Source: Actinospica robiniae DSM 44927 (GTDB taxonomy: Bacteria > Actinomycetota > Actinomycetes > Streptomycetales > Catenulisporaceae). From it: a stretch of DNA of 64,000 nucleotides. How positions within the stretch are numbered: the first letter of the stretch is position 1; each line of letters begins with the position of its first letter. The notes beneath the pieces were generated by a model, which worked only from the letters and a program-made list of their open reading frames with translations, ran no database searches and had not been told where the DNA came from. Made by a program: the position numbers and the translations under genes. Positions 17,742-25,460 of this stretch are shown here, in pieces. Where the stretch lies: the NCBI RefSeq assembly GCF_000504285.1, contig NZ_KI632511.1, positions 6,368,154 to 6,432,153 of the forward strand, read 5' to 3'.

Positions 17742-19346
17742 ATGCACGACGGCGGTTCGGAGACCGAGGAGTTGTGGAACCCGCCGCCTGAGGGCCAGGT
17801 CAACAGGGAACTGGACCTGGACGAGCTGGGCGGCGGCGGGCGCCGCCGCGGGCGCGGGCGGACCGGCGGCTCACCCTCGCGCCGGCGCAAGATCCTGAAG
17901 TGGACCGCGATCGGCACCGCCGCGGTCGTGGCCGTGGTGGCCGGCCTCGGCACCTACCTGGTGCTGCACCTCGACGGGAACATCAAGCACACCGCGCTGC
18001 TGCCGACCGGGATCACCCAGTCCTCCGAGGCCCCGGACAAGTTCGGCGACACCGCCATGAACATCCTGGTCATCGGCACGGACGCGCGGGTGAGCGCGGC
18101 GGACTGCTCGCTCGGCGGGGACTGCTCGAGCAGCGGCAGCGGGAACTCGGACGTGATGATGGTCGTGCACCTCGCGGCCGACCGGTCCAACTCGACCATC
18201 ATGTCCATACCCCGGGACACCATGACCCAGGTCCCCGACTGCGGCTCGAACAAGTCGTACTACGGGATGATCAACTCCTCGATGCAGTACGGCGCCTCCT
18301 GCACCGTCGCCACCGTGAACAAGCTCACCGGCCTGACCATCGACCACTACATGGAGGTCGACTTCGAGGGCGTCGTGAACATGTCCGACGCGCTCGGCGG
18401 CGTCCCGGTGTGCGTGAGCGACTCGATGTACGACAAGGACTCGGGCCTGCGGCTGAACGCCGGCACCACGGTGGTCAAGGGCAAGCAGGCGCTGGAGTTC
18501 GTGCGCACCCGGCACGGCTTCTACGACGGCTCCGACCTCGGCCGCGAGAAGGCGCAGCACATCTTCCTGTCCGACATGATCCGGCAGCTGCGCTCCGAGG
18601 CCTCGCTCACCAACCTGGGCAACCTCTACTCCATAGCCAACGCGGCGACCAAGTCGCTGCAGGTGGACAACGGACTGGCCGGGGTGACCAACCTGATCAG
18701 CCTGTTCAACACCATGAACAAGGTCCCGACCGACCGGGTCACCTTCGTCACCATGCCCTGGGAGCTCGACCCGGCCAACACCGAGCGGGTGATCCCGGAG
18801 CAGGCCCAGGCCGAGAAGATGTTCAGCAACATCAAGAACGACGTCGCCTACTCCGGCACCAAGAGCGCCGACTCCGCCACCTCGAGCCCCGGGACCGACA
18901 GCGCCACGCCCGATTCCGGCAGCGCCTCGGACGTGGTCACCTCGCAGGTGCACGCGCGGATCCTGAACAGCACCGGCGTCTCCGGCCGCGCCGCCGACCT
19001 GACCGAGGCGCTGACCTCGGCCGGCTTCAGCTCGGCCGACCTGTCCACCGGCAACATCGCCTCGACCGCGAAGACCGTGGTCTACTACCCGTCCAACCGG
19101 GCCGACTCCGCCGCGGCGGTGGCCGACGCGCTGGGCATCCCCAGCACGGACCTGGTGAAGTCGAGCTCGTACTCCGAGGTGACGGTCGTCGTCGGCACGG
19201 ACTGGAGCACCGGCACGAGCTACCCGGCGAGCGGCGGCGGCGCGTCGGCGACGTCCGCGGCCAGCGCGCCGTCCGAGTCCTCGGCCCTGAACGCCGCCAC
19301 CACCGGCCAGTGCGTGCAGGTCGCCTCCAACGACATCGTGCACTGA
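17742..19346 (+). CDS. LytR-CpsA-Psr family glycopolymer ligase
   Basis: The 534-aa protein has a cytoplasmic N-terminus rich in Gly/Arg and one membrane helix at about residues 55-75. The LCP domain (about 105-290) carries the conserved Asp/Arg motifs (LVIGTDAR, IMSIPRDTM, FVRTRHGFYDGSDLGR). A C-terminal LytR_C domain (about 405-500, QVHARILNSTGVSGRA) and Ser/Ala tail follow. LCP enzymes attach teichoic-acid-like or arabinogalactan-like polymers to peptidoglycan outside the cell. ATG 17742 is chosen for GAAGGACGAGG upstream; GTG 17721 is an alternative. Confidence 0.9.
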   Translation: MHDGGSETEELWNPPPEGQVNRELDLDELGGGGRRRGRGRTGGSPSRRRKILKWTAIGTAAVVAVVAGLGTYLVLHLDGNIKHTALLPTGITQSSEAPDKFGDTAMNILVIGTDARVSAADCSLGGDCSSSGSGNSDVMMVVHLAADRSNSTIMSIPRDTMTQVPDCGSNKSYYGMINSSMQYGASCTVATVNKLTGLTIDHYMEVDFEGVVNMSDALGGVPVCVSDSMYDKDSGLRLNAGTTVVKGKQALEFVRTRHGFYDGSDLGREKAQHIFLSDMIRQLRSEASLTNLGNLYSIANAATKSLQVDNGLAGVTNLISLFNTMNKVPTDRVTFVTMPWELDPANTERVIPEQAQAEKMFSNIKNDVAYSGTKSADSATSSPGTDSATPDSGSASDVVTSQVHARILNSTGVSGRAADLTEALTSAGFSSADLSTGNIASTAKTVVYYPSNRADSAAAVADALGIPSTDLVKSSSYSEVTVVVGTDWSTGTSYPASGGGASATSAASAPSESSALNAATTGQCVQVASNDIVH

Positions 19347-19397
19347 CCCGGTAGGGGCCGGGCGTCGGCGGCCGACCGGGACGCTACGATCGGCCCC

Positions 19398-20471
19398 ATG
19401 CACGTCCTGCTGAGTTTCGCCGCCTCCCTGGACGGCTTCCTCGACGACGCCTCGCCGAACCGGCTGCTCCTGTCCAACCCGGCGGACTTCGACCGGGTGG
19501 ACGCCGTCCGGGCCGAATGCGACGCGATCCTCGTCGGGGCGGGCACCGTCCGCGCAGACGACCCGCGGCTGCTGGTGCGCTCGGCCGAGCGGCGGGCCGC
19601 GCGGGTGGCCAGGGGCCTGCCGCCGAGCCCGCTGCGGGTGGTGCTCGGCGGAGCCGGCGGGATCGATCCCGGCGCCGCGGTGCTGACGGTTCCGGGCGCC
19701 GAGACCGTGGTGATCGAGGGCCGTCCGGAGCCGCGCGCGGTGCTGGCCGAGCTCGAGCGGCGCGGTGTACGACGTCTGATGGTCGAGGGCGGATCCGCCG
19801 TGCTCGCCGCGTTTCTGGCCGCGGACCTCGTCGACGAGATCCAGCTCGCCTCGGCGCCCTTCCTGATCGGCGACGCCGTCGCGCCGCGCGCGTTCGGGCT
19901 GCCCGGCGCCGCCGTGTTCCCGCAGAGCCCGTCCCGCCGGATGATCCTGGCCGAGTCGCGCGCCCTCGGCGACGTGCAGTACTCGCGTTATCTGGTGCGC
20001 CGCGGCCATTCCGACGAGGAACTGCTGCGGCTGACCGTCGAGCTCTCCCGTTCCTGCCCGCCGGTGCTCAGGGCTTATTCGGTCGGCGCGATCATCGCGG
20101 CGCCGGACGGCACCGTGCTCAGTACCGGATACTCGCGCGAACCGCTCTACGGGCTCGGCGATCCGTCAGCCAACCACGCCGAAGAAGTGGCCATCGCCAA
20201 GCTGGGGCACGACGATCCGCGGCTGCGCACCGCGACGATCTACAGTTCGCTCGAACCCTGTTCCCCGCGCGCCTCACGCCCCGTCAGCTGCAGCGACCAC
20301 ATCCTCGCGGCCGGCATCCCCAGGGTCGTGCTGGCCTGGCGCGAACCGGCCCTGCTCGCCGTGTGCGACGGCGCAGAAAGGCTGCGGGCCGCCGGGGTGG
20401 AGGTGGTCGAGCCGGAAGGCTTCGCCGCCGCCGTCGGCGAGGTAAACAGGGTCGTTCTGTCTCAGGATTGA
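19398..20471 (+). CDS. RibD-like reductase-deaminase with reversed domain order
   Basis: The 357-aa protein has a RibD_C/dihydrofolate-reductase-like domain first (about 1-205: LLSFAASLDGFLDD, LVGAGTVRADDPRL, LMVEGGSAVLAAFL) and a cytidine-deaminase-like domain second (about 215-340), with zinc ligands in NHAEEVAIAK and in SLEPCS...SCSDH. Canonical RibD has the deaminase first. The spacing between the two Cys ligands is one residue longer than in the usual PCxxxGRTPPC motif. It may act in riboflavin synthesis or modify another pyrimidine or purine. No other rib gene is nearby. Confidence 0.75.
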   Translation: MHVLLSFAASLDGFLDDASPNRLLLSNPADFDRVDAVRAECDAILVGAGTVRADDPRLLVRSAERRAARVARGLPPSPLRVVLGGAGGIDPGAAVLTVPGAETVVIEGRPEPRAVLAELERRGVRRLMVEGGSAVLAAFLAADLVDEIQLASAPFLIGDAVAPRAFGLPGAAVFPQSPSRRMILAESRALGDVQYSRYLVRRGHSDEELLRLTVELSRSCPPVLRAYSVGAIIAAPDGTVLSTGYSREPLYGLGDPSANHAEEVAIAKLGHDDPRLRTATIYSSLEPCSPRASRPVSCSDHILAAGIPRVVLAWREPALLAVCDGAERLRAAGVEVVEPEGFAAAVGEVNRVVLSQD

Positions 20472-20596
20472 ACATACTGAATAACAACTCGGACACACAT
20501 CAACCTGAGGCCCTGGCTAGGCGTCATGTCATCGGGCTACAACCCCGGTGAGACCTGCTTGAGGGGCAGGGCCGCCGTCAGCGCAGGGAGAGCGCA

Positions 20597-21322
20597 GTGT
20601 CCGCATTCCGCCGTTCCATCCCGTTCATCGCCGGAGGCGTCCTGCTCGCCGCCTCCGCGTTCGCCGCCTCCGGATGCTCGGCCACGGCCGAAGCCGAACC
20701 CGTCGCGCACGCCGCGGGGGCCACCGCCGCGGCCACCACCACCACGTCCGCCGCGTCGCCGTCCGCGTCGCCGTCCGCGTCGCCGTCCGCGTCGCCGTCC
20801 GCGTCGCCGTCCGCCTCGCCGGCCGCGACCTCGGCGAGCCCGTCGCCGTCCGACTCCCCGTCGGCCTCTAAGTCCAGCGCCGCCGCCACGCCCTCGACCA
20901 CCCCGAAGAGCAAGCCGTCGACCGAGTCCGCGGCCGACGTCCTCGCCGCGAAGAACGCCGCGCTCAAGCGCGAAGGAGTGCCCTGCGACGCGACCGCTAT
21001 AGCCTGCGTCTCGCTGTCCAAGCAGGAGGCCTGGCTGCTCAAGGACGGCAAGGTCGTCTACGGCCCGGTCAAGGTCGCCACCGGCCGCGCCAGCCTGCCC
21101 ACGCCGGCCGGGGACTTCAAGGTCTACTACAAGGTGGTGGACGGCTGGTCGACCACCTACAGCGCCCCGATGCCCTACAGCGTCTTCTTCTACAAGGGCG
21201 ACGCCTTCCACGAGGACCCGGTCACCGTGCGTTCCCACGGCTGCGTCCACCTGTCGCTGACGCACGCCGAGTACTTCTACAAGTTCCTGCACCTCGGGGA
21301 CAAGGTGGAAGTCCGGTCCTGA
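20597..21322 (+). CDS. L,D-transpeptidase (YkuD domain) lipoprotein
   Basis: The 241-aa secreted protein has a signal peptide with a possible lipobox (AASGC, Cys27). A low-complexity Ser/Pro/Ala linker spans about residues 45-115, including repeated SPSA. The YkuD domain (about 135-240) has the active-site motif SHGCVHLS. Such enzymes make 3-3 crosslinks in peptidoglycan or attach proteins to it. GTG at 20597 follows AGGGAGAG. It is monocistronic by spacing, though close to the RibD-like gene. The linker would let the catalytic domain reach into the wall. Confidence 0.87.
   Translation: MSAFRRSIPFIAGGVLLAASAFAASGCSATAEAEPVAHAAGATAAATTTTSAASPSASPSASPSASPSASPSASPAATSASPSPSDSPSASKSSAAATPSTTPKSKPSTESAADVLAAKNAALKREGVPCDATAIACVSLSKQEAWLLKDGKVVYGPVKVATGRASLPTPAGDFKVYYKVVDGWSTTYSAPMPYSVFFYKGDAFHEDPVTVRSHGCVHLSLTHAEYFYKFLHLGDKVEVRS
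20761..20820 (+). repeat. 12-bp tandem repeat encoding SPSA units
   Basis: Four identical copies of GTCCGCGTCGCC (20761-20808) are followed by a one-base variant (20809-20820), all in frame in the L,D-transpeptidase linker. The exact nucleotide identity, not only amino-acid identity, points to recent slippage. Confidence 0.9.
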
Positions 21323-21353
21323 CAGTCGACCGGGGCGGTGGATACTTGTCGAC

Positions 21354-22820
21354 ATGGCCTATGAAGATCTCCGCTCGTTTCTCAAGGCCCTCGAGAAGGA
21401 GGGCGAGCTGCGCCGGGTGAAGGCGGAGGTCGACCCCTACCTCGAGATCGGCGAGATCACCGACCGGGTGCAGAAGCACCGGCCGGCCGGGCAGCTCGGA
21501 CCGGCGCTGCTGTTCGAGAACGTCAAGGGCTCGAAGCTGCCGCTCGCCATGAACGTCTTCGGGAGCGAGCGGCGGCTGTGCCTCGCCCTCGGGCTGCAGA
21601 GCCTGGACGAGATCGGCGACCGGATCGCCGGTCTGCTCAAGCCGGAGATGCCGCACGGCGTCTCCGGCTTCAAGGACGCGCTGGGCAAGGCGGCGCAGCT
21701 GCGCACCGTGCCGCCGAAGAAGGTGCGCACCGCGCCGTGCCAGGAGATCGTGCTCAGCGGCGACGAGGTCGACCTGGACCTGCTGCCCGCGCTGCACACC
21801 TGGCCGCAGGACGGCGGCGCGTTCTTCAACCTGGGCCTGACCCACACCAAGCACCCGGAGACCGGCCAGCGCAACCTGGGCCTGTACCGCCTGCAGCGCC
21901 ACGACGCGCGCACGGTCGGCATGCACTGGCAGATCCACAAGGACTCCACCAACCACTACGCCGTCGCGCAGCGCCGCGGCGAGCGGCTGCCGGTCGCGAT
22001 CGCGTTCGGCTGCCCGCCGGTGGTCAGCTACGCGGCCACCGCGCCGCTGCCGGCGGACATCGACGAGTACTTGTTCGCCGGATTCATCCAGCGCGAGCGG
22101 GTCGAGCTGGTGGACTGCAAGACGGTGCCGCTGCAGGTGCCCGCGCACTGCGAGGTGGTGCTCGAGGGCTGGCTCGAGCCCGGCGTCACCCGGCCCGAGG
22201 GCCCGTTCGGCGACCACACCGGCTTCTACACCCCGGTCGAGCCGTTCCCCGCGCTGACCGTCACCACCATGACGATGCGCAAGAACGCGATGTTCCAGTC
22301 CATCGTGGTCGGCCGGCCGCCCACCGAGGACGGCCCGCTGGGCAAGGCCACGGAGCGTTTCTTCCTGCCGCTGCTCAAGATGATCATCCCGGACATCGTC
22401 GACTACGACCTGCCGGAGACCGGCGGCTTCCACAACTGCGCCATCGTCTCGATCGACAAGCGCTTCCCCAAGCACGCGCAGAAGGTGATGCACGCGATCT
22501 GGGGCGCCGGCCTGATGTCGCTGACCAAGCTGATCGTGGTCGTCGACGCGGACTGCGACGTGCACGACTACGCCGAAGTGTCCTGGCGCGCCTTCGGGAA
22601 CGTGGACTACGCGCGCGACCTGATGCTCACCGAGGGCGCCGTGGACCACCTGGACCACGCCTCCTACCAGCAGTTCTGGGGTGGCAAGATCGGCCTGGAC
22701 GCCACGCGGAAACTGCCCGAGGAGGGGTACACGCGCAACGGCGGCTGGCCCGAGATGATCGTCTCCGATCCGGCCACCGCGGCCAAGGTGGATCGGCGTT
22801 GGAAGGAGTACGGCCTGTGA
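21354..22820 (+). CDS. mqnL: UbiD-family decarboxylase of the futalosine menaquinone pathway
   Basis: The 488-aa UbiD-family enzyme would use prenylated FMN from the UbiX-type partner (23753) to remove the ring carboxylate late in menaquinone synthesis. The family region EGPFGDHTGFYTP and the residues GLYRLQRHDARTVGMHWQIHKD are present. The C-terminus (NGGWPEMIVSDP) is typical. It overlaps the following prenyltransferase by GTGA. The trio decarboxylase-prenyltransferase-UbiX matches the mqnL-mqnP-mqnM set of Streptomyces. Specificity is inferred from the mqnE, mqnA and mqnC neighbours. Confidence 0.88.
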   Translation: MAYEDLRSFLKALEKEGELRRVKAEVDPYLEIGEITDRVQKHRPAGQLGPALLFENVKGSKLPLAMNVFGSERRLCLALGLQSLDEIGDRIAGLLKPEMPHGVSGFKDALGKAAQLRTVPPKKVRTAPCQEIVLSGDEVDLDLLPALHTWPQDGGAFFNLGLTHTKHPETGQRNLGLYRLQRHDARTVGMHWQIHKDSTNHYAVAQRRGERLPVAIAFGCPPVVSYAATAPLPADIDEYLFAGFIQRERVELVDCKTVPLQVPAHCEVVLEGWLEPGVTRPEGPFGDHTGFYTPVEPFPALTVTTMTMRKNAMFQSIVVGRPPTEDGPLGKATERFFLPLLKMIIPDIVDYDLPETGGFHNCAIVSIDKRFPKHAQKVMHAIWGAGLMSLTKLIVVVDADCDVHDYAEVSWRAFGNVDYARDLMLTEGAVDHLDHASYQQFWGGKIGLDATRKLPEEGYTRNGGWPEMIVSDPATAAKVDRRWKEYGL

Positions 22821-23737
22821 CCACGGTCAACGACGCGACCGGGGCGGTACCGGCCCGCGGCCTCGGCGGCAAGGCGAAGGCGTTCAAGAACCTGGTGCTG
22901 CTCGAGCACTCGGTGTTCGCGCTGCCCTTCGCCTACATCGCCGCCCTGACGGCCATGTTCTCCGATTCGAAGACGGTGCACTGGCGCCAGCTGGTGCTGG
23001 TGACGATCGCGATGGTGGGCGCGCGCAGCTTCGCCATGGCGGTCAACCGGATCATCGACCGCGAGTTCGACGCGCGCAATCCGCGCACTGCCCGGCGCGA
23101 GCTGGTGACCGGTGTGCTCTCGGTCAAGACCGCCTGGGTCGGCGCGATCACCGCTCTCGCGGTGTTCCTGGCCGCGGCCGCGTCGCTCAACTGGCTGGCC
23201 TTCTGGCTGGCGCCGCTCGCGGTGCTGCCGCTGGTGCTCTACCCCTACGGCAAGCGGTTCACCAACGTCCCGCACGCGCTGCTGGGCCTGGCCCAGGCGA
23301 TCGGCCCGATCGGCGCGTGGGTCGCGGTGACCGGCACGTGGAGCTGGGACGCGGTGGTGCTCGGCCTGGCCGTGGGCATCTGGATCGGCGGGTTCGACCT
23401 GATCTTCGCGCTGCAGGACATCGAGACCGACCGCGAGCAGGGTCTCGGCTCGGTGCCGGCCAAGTGGGGCGTGGCCGTGGCGCTGAACGCCGCGCGCGGC
23501 TCGCACGTGGTGACCATGGCGCTGTTCATCCTGTTCGGCGGGCTCACCCACGCCGGGGCGTTCTGGTGGTTCGGCATCGTCGTGGTGGCCGCGGCCTTCG
23601 TCTACGAGCACGCGCTGCTCAGCCCGACCGACCTGACCCGCCTCAACCGCGCGTTCTTCACCGTGAACGGCTTCGTCGGCATCGCGCTGTTCTGCTTCGC
23701 GCTGATCGACCTGCTGGTGCGCGGTCTGCGCGGGTGA
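22817..23737 (+). CDS. mqnP: UbiA-family prenyltransferase of the futalosine menaquinone pathway
   Basis: The 306-aa membrane protein has about eight helices. The first Asp-rich motif is NRIIDREFDARNPRT, and the second is LQDIETDREQGLGS. These bind Mg2+ and prenyl diphosphate. It attaches the isoprenoid tail to the naphthoate-type ring made by the futalosine route. GTG at 22817 overlaps the mqnL stop; the frame is open far upstream but that part is antisense to nothing and shadowed by mqnL. The polyprenyl diphosphate substrate may come from the synthase at 51613. Confidence 0.88.
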   Translation: MTTVNDATGAVPARGLGGKAKAFKNLVLLEHSVFALPFAYIAALTAMFSDSKTVHWRQLVLVTIAMVGARSFAMAVNRIIDREFDARNPRTARRELVTGVLSVKTAWVGAITALAVFLAAAASLNWLAFWLAPLAVLPLVLYPYGKRFTNVPHALLGLAQAIGPIGAWVAVTGTWSWDAVVLGLAVGIWIGGFDLIFALQDIETDREQGLGSVPAKWGVAVALNAARGSHVVTMALFILFGGLTHAGAFWWFGIVVVAAAFVYEHALLSPTDLTRLNRAFFTVNGFVGIALFCFALIDLLVRGLRG

Positions 23738-23752
23738 CGTAGCGTCAAAGCC

Positions 23753-24430
23753 ATGAGCGAGCCTGATTCGTCCCGGTATGCGCCGCGCCGACCCTGGGTG
23801 GTCGGGATCTCCGGCGCGTCCGGGACCCCGTACGCGCTCTCCGCGATCGGCGGGCTGCTGGGGGCGGGGGAGCAGGTCGACCTGGTGGTCAGCCGGGCGG
23901 CGCGGCTGACCATCCTGGACGAGACCGGGATCTCGTTCCGCGACGCGCACTGGCGCGAGGACCTGGCCGCACTGCTGGACTGGAAGAGCACTGACCCGCG
24001 GTTGGACGCGGTGCGCTACTGGCACGCGGGGGACTTCGCCGCGGGCCCGTCCTCCGGCAGCTATCCGGCCAAGGGCATGGTGGTCATCCCCGCGACGGCG
24101 GCGGCAGTGGCCGGCATCAGCATCGGACTGTCGAAGGATCTGCTGCAGCGCGCGGCTTCGGTGAATCTGAAGGAGCGCCGGCCGCTGGTGATCGTGCTGC
24201 GCGAGGCACCGCTGAGCTCGAGCACACTCGAGCAGTTGCTCGCGCTCAGCCGAGCCGGCGCGGTGGTGCTGCCCGCGTCCCCGGGCTTCTACGCGGGCGG
24301 CCAGAGCGTGCAGCGGCTGGTGGACTTCGTGGCCGGCAAGGCCCTGGACGCGCTTGGCGTCCAGCACGATCTGCTGCGCCGCTGGTCGGGCACGCTCGGC
24401 GAGGCCCGGCTCGAAGACGGGGCGGAATAG
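23753..24430 (+). CDS. mqnM: UbiX-family flavin prenyltransferase
   Basis: The 225-aa protein makes the prenylated FMN cofactor needed by the UbiD-type enzyme. It has the N-terminal flavin-binding GISGASGTPYALSAI, a KGMVVIPATAAAVAGISIGLSKDLLQRAASVNLKERRPLVIVLREAPLS block split over conserved UbiX positions, and the C-terminal PASPGFYAGGQSV. It follows mqnP by 15 bases. A 53-bp tandem repeat starts at its last base. Confidence 0.9.
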   Translation: MSEPDSSRYAPRRPWVVGISGASGTPYALSAIGGLLGAGEQVDLVVSRAARLTILDETGISFRDAHWREDLAALLDWKSTDPRLDAVRYWHAGDFAAGPSSGSYPAKGMVVIPATAAAVAGISIGLSKDLLQRAASVNLKERRPLVIVLREAPLSSSTLEQLLALSRAGAVVLPASPGFYAGGQSVQRLVDFVAGKALDALGVQHDLLRRWSGTLGEARLEDGAE

Positions 24431-24578
24431 CGCGAGGCGCCGGACCCGGTCGGGGAGATCTGGGTGGGGGACGGCTCGGAAAGCGCGAGGCGCCGGACCC
24501 GGTCGGGGAGATCTGGGTGGGGGACGGCTCGGAAAGCGCGAGGCGCCGGACCCGGCCGGAGGGAGGGGGACGGCTCGG
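24430..24578. repeat. 53-bp tandem repeat, two full copies and a degenerate third
   Basis: The unit starts GCGCGAGGCGCCGGACCCGG. Full copies start at 24430 and 24483 and are identical. A third starts at 24536 and is shortened and altered in its second half, ending near 24578. The repeat starts at the last base of the mqnM stop and sits between convergent genes. It contains GGCGCC and CCGGACCCGG symmetric stretches. It shows no coding signature. Confidence 0.9.
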
Positions 24579-24626
24579 GTGCGGCGCCTCGGGGGGAGAG
24601 CGGTCAGATGGTCTTCGGCGCGCTGG

Positions 24627-24743
24627 TCAGCGCGCGGTCTTCGTACGCGGGCGCTTGCGGGCGATCTTGACCAGGCGGGCCTGGCGCGCCTCGGCGAGCC
24701 GCTCGGCGTGAAGGGCTTTCAGGAACTCGGTGTTGTAGATCAT
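24627..24743 (-). CDS. Small basic protein, 38 aa, unknown function
   Basis: The peptide starts MIYNTEFLKALHAERLAEAR and ends RPRTKTAR. It is predicted to be helical with a strongly basic C-terminal half (K/R at about one third of residues). GGAG and GAGG occur in the loop just upstream of the ATG. The codons use G/C at the third position, as in neighbouring real genes. It is divergent from the lrp gene and convergent with mqnM. I do not recognise a family. A nucleic-acid or ribosome-binding role would fit the charge but is not shown. Confidence 0.6.
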   Translation of the reverse strand: MIYNTEFLKALHAERLAEARQARLVKIARKRPRTKTAR

Positions 24744-24774
24744 CTTCTCCGCAGCCTCTTTAAAATTGAAGATG
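24741..24774 (-). promoter_or_regulatory. 5'UTR helix enclosing the start codon of the 38-aa gene
   Basis: In the mRNA, CATCTTC (24774-24768) can pair with GAAGATG (24747-24741), where the final ATG is the start codon. The 20-base loop holds the A+T-rich AATTTTAAAG and the GAGG/GGAG ribosome binding sequences. The helix would hide the start codon. This suggests translational control, but folding has not been tested. Confidence 0.4.
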
Positions 24775-24787
24775 TTGTCGTCTGTAT

Positions 24788-24804
24788 GCCTTAGATTCTA
24801 AGGC
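24788..24804. promoter_or_regulatory. 17-bp palindrome GCCTTAGATTCTAAGGC
   Basis: Two perfect 8-base arms flank a single central base. It lies in the divergent region between the 38-aa gene (minus) and the Lrp-type regulator (plus), about 45 bases from the former and 147 from the latter. A site of this symmetry in a region controlled by a transcription factor gene suggests autoregulation by the Lrp-like protein, which is an inference. Confidence 0.5.
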
Positions 24805-24950
24805 TCCAAGGCGGGAATGTCTAATTGATCACAGGCGTGGTTCGGGCCTTCGCGCGCGGCGGTACCCTGGGACCCGACCCGCGCGCCCCCTTCGCGCCGG
24901 TTCTGGCGGGATCCGGGCGCGACCCGGACGGGCGGAAGGCGGAGAGCACG

Positions 24951-25406
24951 GTGGACGCGGTCGACCGCACCCTGGTGGAGGCGCTGCGAGCCAACGGGCG
25001 GGCCACCTACGCCGAACTGGCCCGGCTGGTGGGCCTGTCCGGCCCGAGCGTGACCGACCGGATCAACCGGCTGGAACAGGCCGGGGTGATCACCGGCTAC
25101 CGCGCGGCGGTGAACCCGGGCTCGCTCGGGCTCGGGGTGACCGCGCTGATCGGCGTGCTGCTCTCGGACGCCGCCGACCACGACGACGTCGCCCGCCGGC
25201 TCAAGGACGTGCCCGAGATCGAGGACTGCTGGTTCGTGGCCGGCGAGGAGTCCTACCTGCTCAAGGTGCGCGCCGCCGACCCGCTGGGCCTGGAGAAGAT
25301 CATCGGCCGGCTCGGCCGCATCCGCGGCGTCGCCCGCACCCGCACCACCATCGCCCTGTCCACCAAGTGGGAGGGCCGGCAGATCCCCATCCCGGCCGAG
25401 GACTGA
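24951..25406 (+). CDS. Lrp/AsnC-family transcriptional regulator
   Basis: The 151-aa protein has an N-terminal helix-turn-helix (VDAVDRTLVEALRANGRATYAELARLVGLSGPSVTDRINRLEQAGVITGY split across residues 1-50) and a C-terminal RAM ligand-binding domain (about 60-145). GTG at 24951 is chosen for GGAG at about 24940 and because it gives the normal family length; an open frame extends back to 24825. It sits just before mqnE, as in Streptomyces, so it may respond to an amino acid or aromatic precursor and control local genes. Confidence 0.88.
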   Translation: MDAVDRTLVEALRANGRATYAELARLVGLSGPSVTDRINRLEQAGVITGYRAAVNPGSLGLGVTALIGVLLSDAADHDDVARRLKDVPEIEDCWFVAGEESYLLKVRAADPLGLEKIIGRLGRIRGVARTRTTIALSTKWEGRQIPIPAED

Positions 25407-25460
25407 TCCCGGCGTAGGCTGGGCCCGCTATCTACTGCCGAAGGTGTGAAGGAGCGGGCC

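Noticed and set aside
20597-20900. Repeat in the transpeptidase gene as a CRISPR-like array
   Set aside because: Units are directly adjacent with no spacers and are in frame with the protein linker.
24354-24794. Plus-strand frame through the 53-bp repeat
   Set aside because: It is only open because the repeat lacks stops in that frame, and it overlaps mqnM and the opposite 38-aa gene with no start signal.
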